DNA of 48,227 nucleotides from Candidatus Omnitrophota bacterium. GTDB lineage: Bacteria; Omnitrophota; Gorgyraeia; Gygaellales; Profunditerraquicolaceae. The notes below the pieces were generated by a model, which saw only the letters and a list, made by a program, of their open reading frames with translations, did no database searches and was not told the DNA's origin. Where the stretch lies: positions 1 through 48,227 of the forward strand of contig VGKG01000008.1 in assembly GCA_016867115.1 (NCBI GenBank). The letters are read 5' to 3'. Of the stretch, positions 32,189 to 41,732 are shown one piece after another (positions within the stretch are counted from its first letter, which is position 1; the number at the start of each line of letters is the position of its first letter). The position numbers and the translations under genes were made by a program.

Positions 32189-33958
32189 TTATTGCTGCTC
32201 CGCTCCTGCCGGAACTTGCAGTAGCTCTGAGGGCGCTGCCTCAAGGGCCTCGGGCGGCTTTTTCTTTAAGACGATCATCTGCGCCGAATAAGGGCTTAAG
32301 GAGATGCTCTCCTGAAGGGCCGCAGACGCGACGATCTCTTTTGATTCTATCGGCTCGATTTTAGCGCGCGCGGCATAAGAGGAATCCAGGTCAAAGCGCT
32401 CATAAAGATAAGCCCCTTGGAGATTCTTAAAGTTTATCTTCAGGCCGCGATCGGCGACAGCATGGCCGCTGGCCTTCAGGCTCAACTCCTTGGCCTTAAA
32501 CAAGAAACTCTTTATCCTCGGGCTTACGCGCAGGCCCGCGATATCCTGTGTGCCCTCTTTGACCTTATCGATCATCCCGGAATCGGCAAGCTTAAGCACG
32601 GCTTTTCTTTCCGAGGCGGCCAGCGTCGCAATATTGCGCCAGATGTAACTGGTGAAGGTCCCGGGGTCAATATAGTTGTAGATAATGATCGCTAAAGCAT
32701 CGTCGGAGCGCGTGGCAAGCACTCCCATGAAATCATCGTTCAGGCTTAAAGGATACATCTGCCCCTTTAGGCCGGCAAGCATCCTGAAGGCAGCGTAGGC
32801 AGCCTTTGGCGTTCCTTTGTAGCCCGAATATTCGGAGTCAAAGGAAAAAATACCGGTGTTTTTTTCGATGCCTTCCTTATTCGCCTGAAAATCCTCAAGG
32901 CAGAAATAGATCTGATTATCCAGGCCTGCCTCATACATGTTCTTCAGGCGGCTGAAGATGTAGCTGGCTGCGATGCAGGATTTTTCGCTGCGCTCGGGCA
33001 GGATATTTCCGGATGAGCCGAAATTCCACTCATCCACCAAAAGCGGGGTGTTGCGATCGAACCTGAAGTAAGAGAGCCATTCCCGGATCAGGGTCAGAGG
33101 GCTCTTCTTCTTATAAATAGTGGCTGCTGCCTCTTCCCGCGGGTCGGTGGAATAGCCGTGCCAGGAGATAAAATCCAGGGGCAGGCGGTTGCGGTAGCAG
33201 AACTTGATCAGCTCATAGATCAGGCTATTTTCCGGGGTAGAAATGGTGTTTTTTTCGGGGCTGCCGAACCAGGAGCTTGCGCCCGGGCCGCCGACGGGGA
33301 TGTACACCTTGGTCTCATATTTAAGCTCTTTTACCGCCTCGGCGACCGTACGATAGAGGCTCAGATAATCCTTGAGCCTGCCCAGGAAGAAATCCGCCGC
33401 ATCCGGGGCATTCCAGACCTCATACCAGATATTGTATTTCTTGTTGCAGCTTAAGTCGCGGATTATGCCTTTGATCAGCTGCTTGAAACCGCGCAGGTCC
33501 GCGGGAGGACACCTTTTATCCAGGACCCGGGCCAGTCCCGCGGGCGTGCCGAAGATATCCAGGATCACTACTCCCCCGGAATCGCTTACACTCTTAATGA
33601 TCTTTTCATAATTGGCCAGGAGCTTATTCTGCAGGTTCTTATTCTTAGAAAGCTGGTAGATCTCCCAGAGGTTGTACTTCAGGCGATAAGTGCCGGGAAA
33701 GCCAATCTCTTTTTGCCAGGCCTCCAGCGCCTCGGGCGCAGCCGCCTCCTGCGGCCAGGTAACATCGCGGTGCAGCCCCCGGCCGCTTAAATCCGTATTG
33801 GGCTTAAAGATAGCCGGGAGGGGAACGGTCTTAGCCGCGACATCAAGCATGCACTCCAGGTCCGCCTCCTGGGCAGAGCTTTCCGCGCAGAGCAAAATTA
33901 CCGCCGCCAAGATTACCAGGCCGCTAAACAACGGCCTCAAAGGGTTTTTTTCTCTCAT
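32189..33958 (-). CDS. Secreted glycoside hydrolase family 39-like protein, acid/base Glu missing
   Basis: 589 residues with a signal peptide (SGLVILAAVILLCAESSA). A TIM-barrel region (about 60-400) of clan GH-A follows, with KYNIWYEVWNAPD at the end of strand 4, FISWHGYSTD, and the nucleophile strand LLVDEWNFG (Glu310). A C-terminal beta domain completes it. In active GH39 enzymes strand 4 reads WNEP, with Glu as acid/base. Here Ala184 (codon GCC) takes its place, while the nucleophile remains. It may be a sugar-binding pseudoenzyme or use another acid. It ends in an Ala/Pro/Glu-rich tail. It overlaps ymdB by 4 bp. GH39 assignment is by motifs and overall shape, so the family could be a close relative. 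Confidence 0.7.
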   Translation of the reverse strand: MREKNPLRPLFSGLVILAAVILLCAESSAQEADLECMLDVAAKTVPLPAIFKPNTDLSGRGLHRDVTWPQEAAAPEALEAWQKEIGFPGTYRLKYNLWEIYQLSKNKNLQNKLLANYEKIIKSVSDSGGVVILDIFGTPAGLARVLDKRCPPADLRGFKQLIKGIIRDLSCNKKYNIWYEVWNAPDAADFFLGRLKDYLSLYRTVAEAVKELKYETKVYIPVGGPGASSWFGSPEKNTISTPENSLIYELIKFCYRNRLPLDFISWHGYSTDPREEAAATIYKKKSPLTLIREWLSYFRFDRNTPLLVDEWNFGSSGNILPERSEKSCIAASYIFSRLKNMYEAGLDNQIYFCLEDFQANKEGIEKNTGIFSFDSEYSGYKGTPKAAYAAFRMLAGLKGQMYPLSLNDDFMGVLATRSDDALAIIIYNYIDPGTFTSYIWRNIATLAASERKAVLKLADSGMIDKVKEGTQDIAGLRVSPRIKSFLFKAKELSLKASGHAVADRGLKINFKNLQGAYLYERFDLDSSYAARAKIEPIESKEIVASAALQESISLSPYSAQMIVLKKKPPEALEAAPSELLQVPAGAEQQ

Positions 33959-34737
33959 ATTGACTTTTCCCGGACGCGTACAATCGACCTTGCCCTGCCG
34001 GTCTCGTCGTCGATATCCAGTATCGCGCCCTGCAGCTGTACATTTTCGCTGGCCACTTCAAAACGCGTAGGGATTGCGGTGACAAACCTCTCCAGGACAT
34101 CTTCCACTCTTCTGCCGATCACCGAATCGTGCGGGCCGGTCATGCCGGCATCTGTCAGATACGCAGTCCCCTTGGGCAGGACCCTTTCATCCGCAGTCTG
34201 GATGTGCGTATGGGTGCCGATAACGCAGGAGGCCTTTCCGTCCAGATACCACCCCAGAGCCACCTTCTCGGAAGTCGCCTCGGCGTGGATATCCACAATG
34301 ATTACTTTTGTCTTTTTTAAGATCTCCTCTGCGCAGGAAAGAGCAGCTTTAAACGGGCAATCCAGAGGCTCCATAAACACGCGGCCGTTGACATTGATCA
34401 CCCCCGCTGATCTGCCGTTGTGGGCTTTGAAAACGCCGCAACCCGCACCCGGTGCGCCTCCGGGAAAGTTCGCCGGGCGCAGGATCCTCGGCTCCTGGTT
34501 GATGATCTCAAAGATCTCGCGTTTCTTCCAGATGTGGTCTCCGGAAGTAAGCACATCCACGCCGGAAGAAAAGAGCTCTTCTGCGACTTTAGCGGTGATC
34601 CCTGAGCCTCCGGCTGCGTTTTCGGCATTGGCGATCACAAAGTCAAGAGCCTGCCCCTGCCTTAACTCCGGAACGAGCCTCCTGACCGCCTCTCTCCCGG
34701 GTGAACCGACAATGTCTCCGATAAATAGAACCTTCAT
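33955..34737 (-). CDS. ymdB: YmdB-like metallophosphoesterase (TIGR00282 family)
   Basis: 260 residues. Metal-binding motifs are MKVLFIGDIVGSPGR, IANAENAAGGSG, TSGDHIWKKRE, IVDIHAEATSEK and VIGTHTHIQTAD. Members are 2',3'-cyclic-nucleotide phosphodiesterases. In Firmicutes ymdB is a neighbour of rny, as here (122 bp apart). It probably acts in RNA or cyclic-nucleotide turnover. It is full length. Confidence 0.93.
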   Translation of the reverse strand: MKVLFIGDIVGSPGREAVRRLVPELRQGQALDFVIANAENAAGGSGITAKVAEELFSSGVDVLTSGDHIWKKREIFEIINQEPRILRPANFPGGAPGAGCGVFKAHNGRSAGVINVNGRVFMEPLDCPFKAALSCAEEILKKTKVIIVDIHAEATSEKVALGWYLDGKASCVIGTHTHIQTADERVLPKGTAYLTDAGMTGPHDSVIGRRVEDVLERFVTAIPTRFEVASENVQLQGAILDIDDETGRARSIVRVREKSI

Positions 34738-34750
34738 TCTGCCCTCTTTC

Positions 34751-34764
34751 GTTTACCGTGCACC
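34751..34764. repeat. Partial heptamer pair between rny and ymdB
   Basis: GTTTACC (34751-34757) and GTGCACC (34758-34764), followed by a decayed CTTACC. It lies between rny and ymdB, next to the palindromic array. Confidence 0.7.
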
Positions 34765-34801
34765 CGCTCCTTACCGCCACAAAACACGGCGGCTCGTCGC
34801 T

Positions 34802-34852
34802 GTGTACCGTGTACCGTAAGCTACGGTAAACGGTACACGGTTAACGGTACAC
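34802..34852. repeat. Palindromic double heptamer array between rny and ymdB
   Basis: Two forward units (GTGTACC, GTGTACC; 34802-34815), a spacer GTAAGCTAC, then four reverse units (GGTAAAC, GGTACAC, GGTTAAC, GGTACAC; 34825-34852). It can fold as a hairpin in the 122-bp gap between rny and ymdB. Confidence 0.87.
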
Positions 34853-34859
34853 GTAACGT

Positions 34860-36413
34860 TTACTTTGCATATTCAATCGCCCTGGTCTCTCTGATCACTG
34901 TAACTTTGATCTGTCCGGGATACTCCATGCCCTCTTCGATCTTTTTGCGGATATCGCGCGCCAGGTTGATCGCCTCGGCGTCAGTGATCTTCTCCGGCTG
35001 CACGATCACGCGGATCTCGCGTCCGGCCTGGATAGCAAAGGATTTCTCAACACCCTTAAAGACATTGGCGATGGACTCTAATTTTTCCAGACGCTTGATG
35101 TAGGTCTCAAGGGTCTCGCGCCTTGCTCCGGGCCGCGAGGCGCTGATCGCATCCGCAGCTACCGCCATTACCGCATAGATGCTGGTGGGTGCAGCCTCTT
35201 CGTGGTGCGCCTCAATAGCAGCCACCACTTCCGGAGATTCATTGTATTTCCGCGCCAGGTCTGCTCCGATCTTGGCGTGGGTGCCTTCGATCTGATGGTC
35301 CACGGCTTTTCCGATATCGTGCAGGAGGCCGACCCTGCGCGCCAGTTTCATATCCAGGCCCATCTCCGAAGCCATGGTCCCCAGGATAAAGGAGACCTCT
35401 TTTGAATGCTGCAGGGCGTTCTGGCCGAAACTGGTCCGGTATCTGAGCCTGCCCAGGAGCTTGATGATCTCAGGGTGAAGGTTATTCACCCCGGCCTCGA
35501 AAGCCGCGCGCTCCCCCTCCTCCCTGATCTTTTCATCCATCTCCTTCTTGGTCTTCTCCACTACTTCTTCGATCCTGCCCGGGTGAATCCTGCCGTCGGC
35601 AATGAGCTTCTCCAGGGAGAGGCGGGCGATCTCGCGGCGCACGGTATCAAAGGCAGAGAGGGTCACTGCCTCGGGGGTATCGTCGATGATCACGTCTACG
35701 CCGGTGGCCATCTCAAGGGCCCGGATATTCCGGCCTTCGCGGCCGATGACGCGTCCCTTCATCTCGTCATTGGGCAGGGTCACGACGCTTACCGTAGACT
35801 CGACGGTGTGTTCCGCTGCGCAACGCTGTATAGCAAGGCTGACGATCTCCTGCGCCTTTTTCTCGGCCATGCTGCGCAATTCCTCCTCTTCCTTTTTGAT
35901 CAATACCGCTTTTTCATTCGCCAGTTCTTCGTTCAGCCGGCTTAAAAGGATCTGCCTTGCCTCTTCTGCGGAAAGCGAGGCGATCTTCTGCAGGCGCTCC
36001 TTCTCCTCGGCAATCAGGGTGTGCAGCTGCTGCTCCTTGGCCTTGAGGCCATCTTCCTGCTTGCGCACGTTTTCAGAGCGAGCCTCGATCTCCTTTTCCT
36101 TCTTCTCCAGGAGCTCAAGCCGGCGGTCGATATTCTCTTCTTTCTGGGTCAGGCGCCTCTCCATATTGGAGATCTCCTGGCGCCGGTCTTTGGTCTCGCG
36201 CTCAAAATCCTGGCGCATGCGGTACATCAGGTCCTTTGCCTCAAGTTCCACTTCCCGGCGCCTGTCCAGCGCCTCTTTTTTAGCCTGCTCCAGGATGTGC
36301 TGCGCCCGGGTCTCGGCATCATGGATCTTTTTTTCCGCGATGTGCTTGCGCAGGAAATATCCGGCTGCCGTGGCAAACAAAGCAATGCCGATGCATATGA
36401 TTATGGCCAACAT
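34860..36413 (-). CDS. rny: Ribonuclease Y
   Basis: 517 residues. An N-terminal transmembrane helix ([20 protein letters not shown]) is followed by a long coiled coil (about 25-205). The KH domain has [20 protein letters not shown], the HD domain has [21 protein letters not shown], and the C-terminus is standard. It is a membrane-bound endonuclease that starts mRNA decay. Its TAA is 8 bp from the palindromic heptamer array, which could form a 3' structure. Confidence 0.96.
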   Translation of the reverse strand: MLAIIICIGIALFATAAGYFLRKHIAEKKIHDAETRAQHILEQAKKEALDRRREVELEAKDLMYRMRQDFERETKDRRQEISNMERRLTQKEENIDRRLELLEKKEKEIEARSENVRKQEDGLKAKEQQLHTLIAEEKERLQKIASLSAEEARQILLSRLNEELANEKAVLIKKEEEELRSMAEKKAQEIVSLAIQRCAAEHTVESTVSVVTLPNDEMKGRVIGREGRNIRALEMATGVDVIIDDTPEAVTLSAFDTVRREIARLSLEKLIADGRIHPGRIEEVVEKTKKEMDEKIREEGERAAFEAGVNNLHPEIIKLLGRLRYRTSFGQNALQHSKEVSFILGTMASEMGLDMKLARRVGLLHDIGKAVDHQIEGTHAKIGADLARKYNESPEVVAAIEAHHEEAAPTSIYAVMAVAADAISASRPGARRETLETYIKRLEKLESIANVFKGVEKSFAIQAGREIRVIVQPEKITDAEAINLARDIRKKIEEGMEYPGQIKVTVIRETRAIEYAK

Positions 36414-36430
36414 GGTTGATAACCTCCTGT

Positions 36431-36475
36431 CTGTTGCGGCTGTTAAGTTCGCTTGGTCTGTTAGGTTTGTTAGGC
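36431..36475. repeat. Nonamer-like degenerate repeat between rny and the cyclo-ligase gene
   Basis: CTGTTGCGG, CTGTTAAGT, TCGCTTGGT, CTGTTAGGT, TTGTTAGGC: five consecutive 9-bp steps of a shared pattern. It runs over the stop codon of the cyclo-ligase gene. Confidence 0.6.
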
Positions 36476-37033
36476 AGAAATGACGCGAGTGACGCTTACA
36501 TCATGCGCTAAGGTGGGAACAGAGGGTAAGACTTGGTAGTCAAATGCCATGCCAATGACAGGCGTATCCTTGGGGACCCTGCTCAAGAAACGGTCATAGT
36601 AACCCTTGCCGCGGCCAAGGCGGTTTCCTTTCTTGTCGAAAGCCAGGCCCGGCACAATGATCAGGTCCAGATCCCTAATCCGTGCAGGCCTCTCTACCGC
36701 CGGCTCGACCACGCCATAGGGGCCTTTGCGCAGGCCTCCATGACCATCTAATATACATGGCTTCATGGTTGAGCCAGCTCTTTTGCAGACTGGCACAGCC
36801 ACTATCTTACCTATTTTTTTTGCTGCTTTTATCATCTCTTCTGTATTCACTTCACCGTTTAGCGCGATGTAAAACATCACTAATCTTGCCTTTTTAAACT
36901 CAGCTGTCCTTAAAAGCTTCCTTCTGATAGCTTTACTTTTACGGGATCTATCTTCCTCCTTCTGTTTTTTTAGCTTTAAGAGGATTTTACTACGTAATCT
37001 CCTTTTTGTCAATCTTACATCCTTAATGGCCAT
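36470..37033 (-). CDS. 5-formyltetrahydrofolate cyclo-ligase
   Basis: 187 residues from ATG 37033, which overlaps the nifU stop by 11 bp. The open frame extends further upstream only as a shadow of nifU. Features: basic N-terminal [69 protein letters not shown], and a C-terminal VSVTRVI. It converts 5-formyl-THF to 5,10-methenyl-THF with ATP. The nearby metV-like gene shares the C1-folate theme. Confidence 0.9.
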   Translation of the reverse strand: MAIKDVRLTKRRLRSKILLKLKKQKEEDRSRKSKAIRRKLLRTAEFKKARLVMFYIALNGEVNTEEMIKAAKKIGKIVAVPVCKRAGSTMKPCILDGHGGLRKGPYGVVEPAVERPARIRDLDLIIVPGLAFDKKGNRLGRGKGYYDRFLSRVPKDTPVIGMAFDYQVLPSVPTLAHDVSVTRVISA

Positions 37034-37457
37034 GTTCGTTATGTCCGCGCTTGGTGATCTCAAAGGGCACGGCCAGGCCCTGCTTCTCATAATAATCCTT
37101 TAGCGCCGAACGCAGCGCCTCCTCGGCCAGGACCGAGCAGTGCATCTTGATCGGAGGCAGGCCTCCGAGGGCCTCGGCCACCGCCTTGTTGGAGATCTTT
37201 AAGGCCTCTTCGATGGTCTTGCCCTTGACCATCTCGGTGACCATGGAGCTGGTGGCGACTGCAGCCCCGCAGCCGAAGGTCTTGAACTTTGCGTCTACGA
37301 TCACGTTATTCTCGATCTTCAGGAACATCTTCATCACGTCGCCGCAGATGGGATTTCCGACGGTGCCGACCCCGCTTGCGTCGGGGATCTCACCCACGTT
37401 TCTGGGGTTTTGGAAGTGGTCCATTACTTTTTCGCTATAGGGAAGCCGGTCAGCCAT
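37023..37457 (-). CDS. nifU: NifU/IscU-type iron-sulfur scaffold
   Basis: 144 residues with three cluster cysteines in NPICGDVMKMFLKI, FGCGAAVATSSM and MHCSVLAEEAL, plus MDHFQNPRNVG at the start. The short single-domain form is common in anaerobes. It ends in a His-rich tail (RGHNEHGH). It overlaps the metV-like gene by 8 bp and the cyclo-ligase by 11 bp. No nifS/iscS is in the window. Confidence 0.93.
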   Translation of the reverse strand: MADRLPYSEKVMDHFQNPRNVGEIPDASGVGTVGNPICGDVMKMFLKIENNVIVDAKFKTFGCGAAVATSSMVTEMVKGKTIEEALKISNKAVAEALGGLPPIKMHCSVLAEEALRSALKDYYEKQGLAVPFEITKRGHNEHGH

Positions 37458-38109
37458 TTTTTTCCAAAGTAAGTTTATGCGGTTTAGTCGTCTTTTTGAA
37501 ATCCTTCGGTTTCTGGATCTCTTTTAATTTCGCAAGCCCCTTCTTTTTCTCTGATTCCTTATAAATCAAGACCCAGGCGCAATCCTTTTCCTTATCCGTC
37601 TCGCACTTGCCGCGATCCACTCCGCCGCAGGGACCATTTAAGAGCCCCTTGGGGCAAAGGGTGATCGGGCATATTCCTTCGGTGATATCCAGGACACATT
37701 CTCCGCACAGGGAGCACTTTTCATAAAAGTTGCCTGCCGCGTCCATCACTGCGCCAAACATGGTGTTTAAGGCAGGCTGGATCTTGCGGCCCAATCTATC
37801 ATTATCCTTTACTGACTGCACCCCCAGGCCGCAGGCCAGGACCAGGATAGCATCTGCACTCTTTAAGGCCTTCATATTCTTGGCCAGCTCTGTCTTTACC
37901 TGGCTGGCGACGCAGGGCGCAGAGGGAATACAGAAGCCGACTACGGCCTTGCCCTTCTCTTCCAGGGACTGCTTTAATTTCAGGATCTCTTCCTCTCCGC
38001 CGGTCTTACAGGTGGTCGCACACTCGCCGCAGCCGATAAGGAATATATTATTAAAATCCTTCAGGCTATCTATAATCTCGGCAAAGGGTTTTAGCTCTGT
38101 AATAATCAT
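37450..38109 (-). CDS. Methylenetetrahydrofolate reductase C-terminal-domain protein (MetV-like)
   Basis: 219 residues of the zinc/iron-sulfur MTHFR_C type. The N-terminal FLIGCGECATTCKTGG is followed by SADAILVLACGLGVQSV, then a cysteine-rich end (CSLCGECVLDITEGICPITL, CPKGLLNGPCGGVDRGKC). In acetogens MetV partners MetF in methylene-THF reduction. No metF gene occurs here, so the partner must be elsewhere or the role differs. It sits just upstream of nifU and the folate cyclo-ligase. Confidence 0.85.
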   Translation of the reverse strand: MIITELKPFAEIIDSLKDFNNIFLIGCGECATTCKTGGEEEILKLKQSLEEKGKAVVGFCIPSAPCVASQVKTELAKNMKALKSADAILVLACGLGVQSVKDNDRLGRKIQPALNTMFGAVMDAAGNFYEKCSLCGECVLDITEGICPITLCPKGLLNGPCGGVDRGKCETDKEKDCAWVLIYKESEKKKGLAKLKEIQKPKDFKKTTKPHKLTLEKNG

Positions 38110-38179
38110 ATGGACTCCTTGATACGTTAGATTTTATCACGCTTTCGCGGATAGGACAAGGCTAAAGTAAGATGGGGCT

Positions 38180-38722
38180 TTAGGGTGAGCTTTTTATATA
38201 GGCCCTGACGGTCTTCTGTGTTTCAAGCGGCTTGCCAAGGGCATCCACAGGCGTATTTTCGATTTTTTCCACCACGCCATAGCCTGATGTGACTTCGCCG
38301 AAAATGGTGTGGCGCATATTCAGCCACGGCGTGGGGGCGCAGGTGATGAAAAACTGGCTGCCGTTAGTGTTGGGCCCGGCATTAGCCATGGCCAGGAGAC
38401 CGGGCTTATCAAAGGCGGCATCCTGCCTTACCTCATCAATAAACGGCTTACCCCAGATGGATGAGCCTCCCCTGCCGGTCCCGGTAGGGTCTCCTCCCTG
38501 GATCATGAAACCCTTGATCACGCGGTGAAAAGTTATACCATTGTAATAACCTTTCTCAATGAGCTTGGTAAAATTCTCGCACGCCTTAGGCGCGATATCG
38601 GATCTAAGCCTTATTTCGATGGTGCCCTGATTAGTCTCTAAGACCGCTATTTGTTCAGCCATTGCCGATATTCCTCCTGTAGTTAATAAAATTGCTAAGA
38701 CCGGAATCAAAATATTTTTCAT
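38180..38722 (-). CDS. Periplasmic cyclophilin-type peptidyl-prolyl isomerase
   Basis: 180 residues. The signal peptide (ILIPVLAILLTTGGISA) is followed by a compact cyclophilin: GITFHRVIKGFMIQGGDPTG, GLLAMANAGPNTNGSQFFIT and the active-site segment TPWLNMRHTIFGEV. The usual tryptophan position near the end is PWLNMRH. It assists folding of exported proteins. It starts 15 bp after the EF-G fusion stop, on the same strand. Confidence 0.93.
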   Translation of the reverse strand: MKNILIPVLAILLTTGGISAMAEQIAVLETNQGTIEIRLRSDIAPKACENFTKLIEKGYYNGITFHRVIKGFMIQGGDPTGTGRGGSSIWGKPFIDEVRQDAAFDKPGLLAMANAGPNTNGSQFFITCAPTPWLNMRHTIFGEVTSGYGVVEKIENTPVDALGKPLETQKTVRAYIKSSP

Positions 38723-38737
38723 CAGAACCCTTCCTTT

Positions 38738-41725
38738 CTATGGACCCTGTTCAGCCTGCTTTTTGCGCTCCTCGATGATCTTTGAGGCGATCTCAGCCGG
38801 CACCTGCTGGTATTTGTCAAACTCCATGGTGGCATTTGCCCGACCGCTTGAAAGGGAACGAAAGGCTGTAGCATAGCCGAACATCTCAGATAGCGGGACC
38901 TCGGCCGAGACGATCTTTTGAACCCCTTTGGCATCGATATTCAGGATCTTGCCGCGGCGGGAGCAGATGTAGCCGACGACGCTGTTCACATATTCCTCGG
39001 GCGTAGTCACCTCCAAAGACATGTACGGCTCAAGAAGTACGGGCTCAGCCTTAAGAAAGCCTTCTTTAAAACCAATACTGCCTGCCATTTTAAAAGCGAG
39101 TTCCGATGAGTCCACTTCGTGGAAAGAGCCGTCGATGAGGTCCACCTTTACATCCACTACCGGATACCCGGCATAGACTCCTTTATCCATCGCCTCCACG
39201 ATCCCCTTCTCCACTGCCGGAATGAATGAAGCGGGGATCGCCCCGCCCTTGATGCTGTTGACGAACTGGAATCCTTCGCCTGCCGCTGCCGGTGAAACCT
39301 CCATCACTACATGACCGTACTGGCCGCGGCCGCCGGTCTGACGGATGTATTTGCCTTCGCAGCTTGCCGACTTAAGGATCGTCTCGCGGAAAGCTACCTT
39401 AGGCTGGCCCACGATCGCCTCCACTCCGAACTCGGTCTTAAGCCTGTCTACAATGATCTCAAGATGCAACTCTCCCATTCCGGTAAGGATCGTCTCTTTG
39501 GTCTCCTCATCCGCCTTGACCTGAAAAGTAGGGTCTTCTTCAGCCAGCCGCGCCAGGGCCCTGCCCAGCTTATCCTGATCCTGCCGGCTCTTGGGCGCAA
39601 TGCTTAGAGAGACTACCGGAGTAGGAAACTGCATCGCCTCTAAGATTATGGGGTCTTCGGGGTCAGAGAGCGTATGGCCGGTGACAGTATGGTCCAGGCC
39701 GATCAGAGCCACAATATCGCCGGCAAAGGCGTATTCGATGTTCTCGCGCTGGTTGGCGTGCATCTGGACAATACGGGCAATGCGCTCTTTTTTATCTTTG
39801 ACTGTATTTAAGACGTTTGAGCCACTCTCCATGATGCCGGAATAGATCCGGGCATAGACGAGTTTGCCCATGTGCGGGTCAGCCTGCACTTTAAAGGCAA
39901 GAGCGGTCAGCGGTTCCTTGAAGTCGGGCCTGCGCTCGATGACCTTTTCCGGGTCATCCGGGTCATGCCCTTTTACCGGAGGCAAGTCAAGCGGCGACGG
40001 GAAAAAGAGGGTCACTGCGTCCAGGAGCTTCTGGATGCCCTTATTTTTAAAGGCCGCGCCGCAGAGTACCGGGACCATCTTATTGCTGAGCGTGCCGGCC
40101 CGGATCGCCTGAATGAGTTCATCCCGGGTAATCAATGCTTCATTCTCTAAGAACTTATGGGTTAGGCTCTCATCAAAGGCACAGGCCTTCTCCACCATGA
40201 TGTGGCGGTAGCGCTCTGCGACCTCCGCGTAATCTTGCGGTATTTCTTCGATGCCGAACTCCCTGCCCATGGCCTCTTCCTGGTAGATATAGGCCTTCAT
40301 CTCCAGAAGGTCGATCACCCCCCGGAAGTTGCTTTCGCTGCCTAAGGGGATCACCAGGGGCACGGTGTTGGCCTGCAGGATCTGCTCGATACTTTTTAAG
40401 ACCGCAAAGAAATCGGCGCCTGTGCGGTCCATCTTATTGATAAAGGCGATCTTGGGCACATTGTATTTATTGGACTGGTGCCAGACCGTCTCTGACTGCG
40501 GCTCTACCCCTCCTACCGCGCAGAAGACCGCCACCGCCGCATCCAGGACCCTTAAAGAACGCTCGACCTCTACGGTAAAATCCACATGGCCCGGGGTATC
40601 GATGATATTGATGCGGTGCTCCCTCCAGAAACAGGTGGTGGCAGCGGCGGTGATAGTGATGCCGCGCTCCTGCTCCTGCTTCATCCAGTCCATGGTCGCC
40701 TTTCCCTCGTGCACCTCGCCGATCTTGTAGGATTTCCCGGTGTAGAAGAGGATGCGCTCGGTAAGGGTGGTCTTTCCGGCGTCGATGTGCGCCATGATGC
40801 CAATATTCCTTACCTTTTCTAATGCAATGCGCGGGACAGGCAGGCTGCGCTCTTCTTTCTTTTCCGGCGCTGCCTCTCCCGGTGCCTTTTCCGGAGGGGC
40901 TGCTTCCGGAGAAACTTCTTGCGCCGCCTCCTGGGCCGGAGGTAATGCTTCCGACCGGCTCTCGGGCAGGGCCGCTTCCGGCGGCATCGGCGCCTCCTGC
41001 GGACGGGCCCCTAATTTATGGTTTAGCTGAATGATCTCATCAGTAAGGAGCCTTATCCTCTCTTCCTTCTGTTCCAGCTCGTTTTCTAATGCCGTGTATT
41101 CTTCGTTCAGCTTGGCGAACTCCTGTTTCGGCACCCAGTCGGAGATGCCTTCTTTACGCTTAAAATCCGCGATCGTGCCCAAGTGCGTTTTAATTTCTTC
41201 TTTCAGGCGTTCGATATAATGCTTGTTTGCCTCGATGTTCTCCTGCCTCTGGCGCAGCTCCTGCTCAAGGGCAACCAGGCGTTCATTCACCTCCCTGACC
41301 TGACGGTTCAGGTCAACATTCTTGGCAAAGGCCTCCTGAAGCTCCTTTTCCTTAAGGATGAACTTCTCTTTTAGGGAGAGGGTGTCTGACTTCTCCCTGT
41401 CCAGCATCTCCTCGCTCTTCCGGACCCAGTCCTGGCGCCGGCGGAACTCCTCCTGAAGTTGCAACTCTTTTTCTTCCGCTGCGGCAAGCTCTTTTTGCAG
41501 TACGGCATTGCCTGCCCTGGCTACTTCGAGCTCTTTGTTGAGGGTGGCCAGCTGCGCTTCCAGCTGGTAGATCTTCTGGTCGCGGTAGGCAAAATCAGTG
41601 GCGATATTGGAAGCCGGCGGCTTTTTCTTCGGCTTCTCTCCGGGTTCGGGAGAAAAGATGCTGTAGAGAGCATAAAAGATCATGAAGACCGCTGCGGTGA
41701 GGATAAAAATCATCAGGGGAGACAT
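38738..41725 (-). CDS. Membrane-anchored coiled-coil protein fused to elongation factor G
   Basis: 995 residues in one uninterrupted frame. Residues 5-22 form a transmembrane helix followed by a basic stretch (PGEKPKKKP), so the rest faces the cytosol. Residues ~45-245 are coiled coil, ~246-300 an Ala/Pro/Glu linker. A complete EF-G follows from about 302: G1 AHIDAGKTT (312-320), [33 protein letters not shown] and domain [17 protein letters not shown]. Domains I-V are all present and the key residues look functional. At the junction there is no ATG, GTG or TTG to start a separate EF-G. It should carry out ribosomal translocation, or ribosome recycling, from the membrane. Whether it is the only EF-G of the cell is unknown. 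Free EF-G is normally about 690 residues. Confidence 0.93.
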   Translation of the reverse strand: MSPLMIFILTAAVFMIFYALYSIFSPEPGEKPKKKPPASNIATDFAYRDQKIYQLEAQLATLNKELEVARAGNAVLQKELAAAEEKELQLQEEFRRRQDWVRKSEEMLDREKSDTLSLKEKFILKEKELQEAFAKNVDLNRQVREVNERLVALEQELRQRQENIEANKHYIERLKEEIKTHLGTIADFKRKEGISDWVPKQEFAKLNEEYTALENELEQKEERIRLLTDEIIQLNHKLGARPQEAPMPPEAALPESRSEALPPAQEAAQEVSPEAAPPEKAPGEAAPEKKEERSLPVPRIALEKVRNIGIMAHIDAGKTTLTERILFYTGKSYKIGEVHEGKATMDWMKQEQERGITITAAATTCFWREHRINIIDTPGHVDFTVEVERSLRVLDAAVAVFCAVGGVEPQSETVWHQSNKYNVPKIAFINKMDRTGADFFAVLKSIEQILQANTVPLVIPLGSESNFRGVIDLLEMKAYIYQEEAMGREFGIEEIPQDYAEVAERYRHIMVEKACAFDESLTHKFLENEALITRDELIQAIRAGTLSNKMVPVLCGAAFKNKGIQKLLDAVTLFFPSPLDLPPVKGHDPDDPEKVIERRPDFKEPLTALAFKVQADPHMGKLVYARIYSGIMESGSNVLNTVKDKKERIARIVQMHANQRENIEYAFAGDIVALIGLDHTVTGHTLSDPEDPIILEAMQFPTPVVSLSIAPKSRQDQDKLGRALARLAEEDPTFQVKADEETKETILTGMGELHLEIIVDRLKTEFGVEAIVGQPKVAFRETILKSASCEGKYIRQTGGRGQYGHVVMEVSPAAAGEGFQFVNSIKGGAIPASFIPAVEKGIVEAMDKGVYAGYPVVDVKVDLIDGSFHEVDSSELAFKMAGSIGFKEGFLKAEPVLLEPYMSLEVTTPEEYVNSVVGYICSRRGKILNIDAKGVQKIVSAEVPLSEMFGYATAFRSLSSGRANATMEFDKYQQVPAEIASKIIEERKKQAEQGP

Positions 41726-41732
41726 CTAGGAA

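Noticed and set aside
26891..34852. Heptamer arrays as a CRISPR
   Set aside because: Units are 7 bp with no spacers, and no cas genes are present.
37034..37090. Longer cyclo-ligase N-terminus
   Set aside because: The extra residues overlap nifU and lack similarity to the family.
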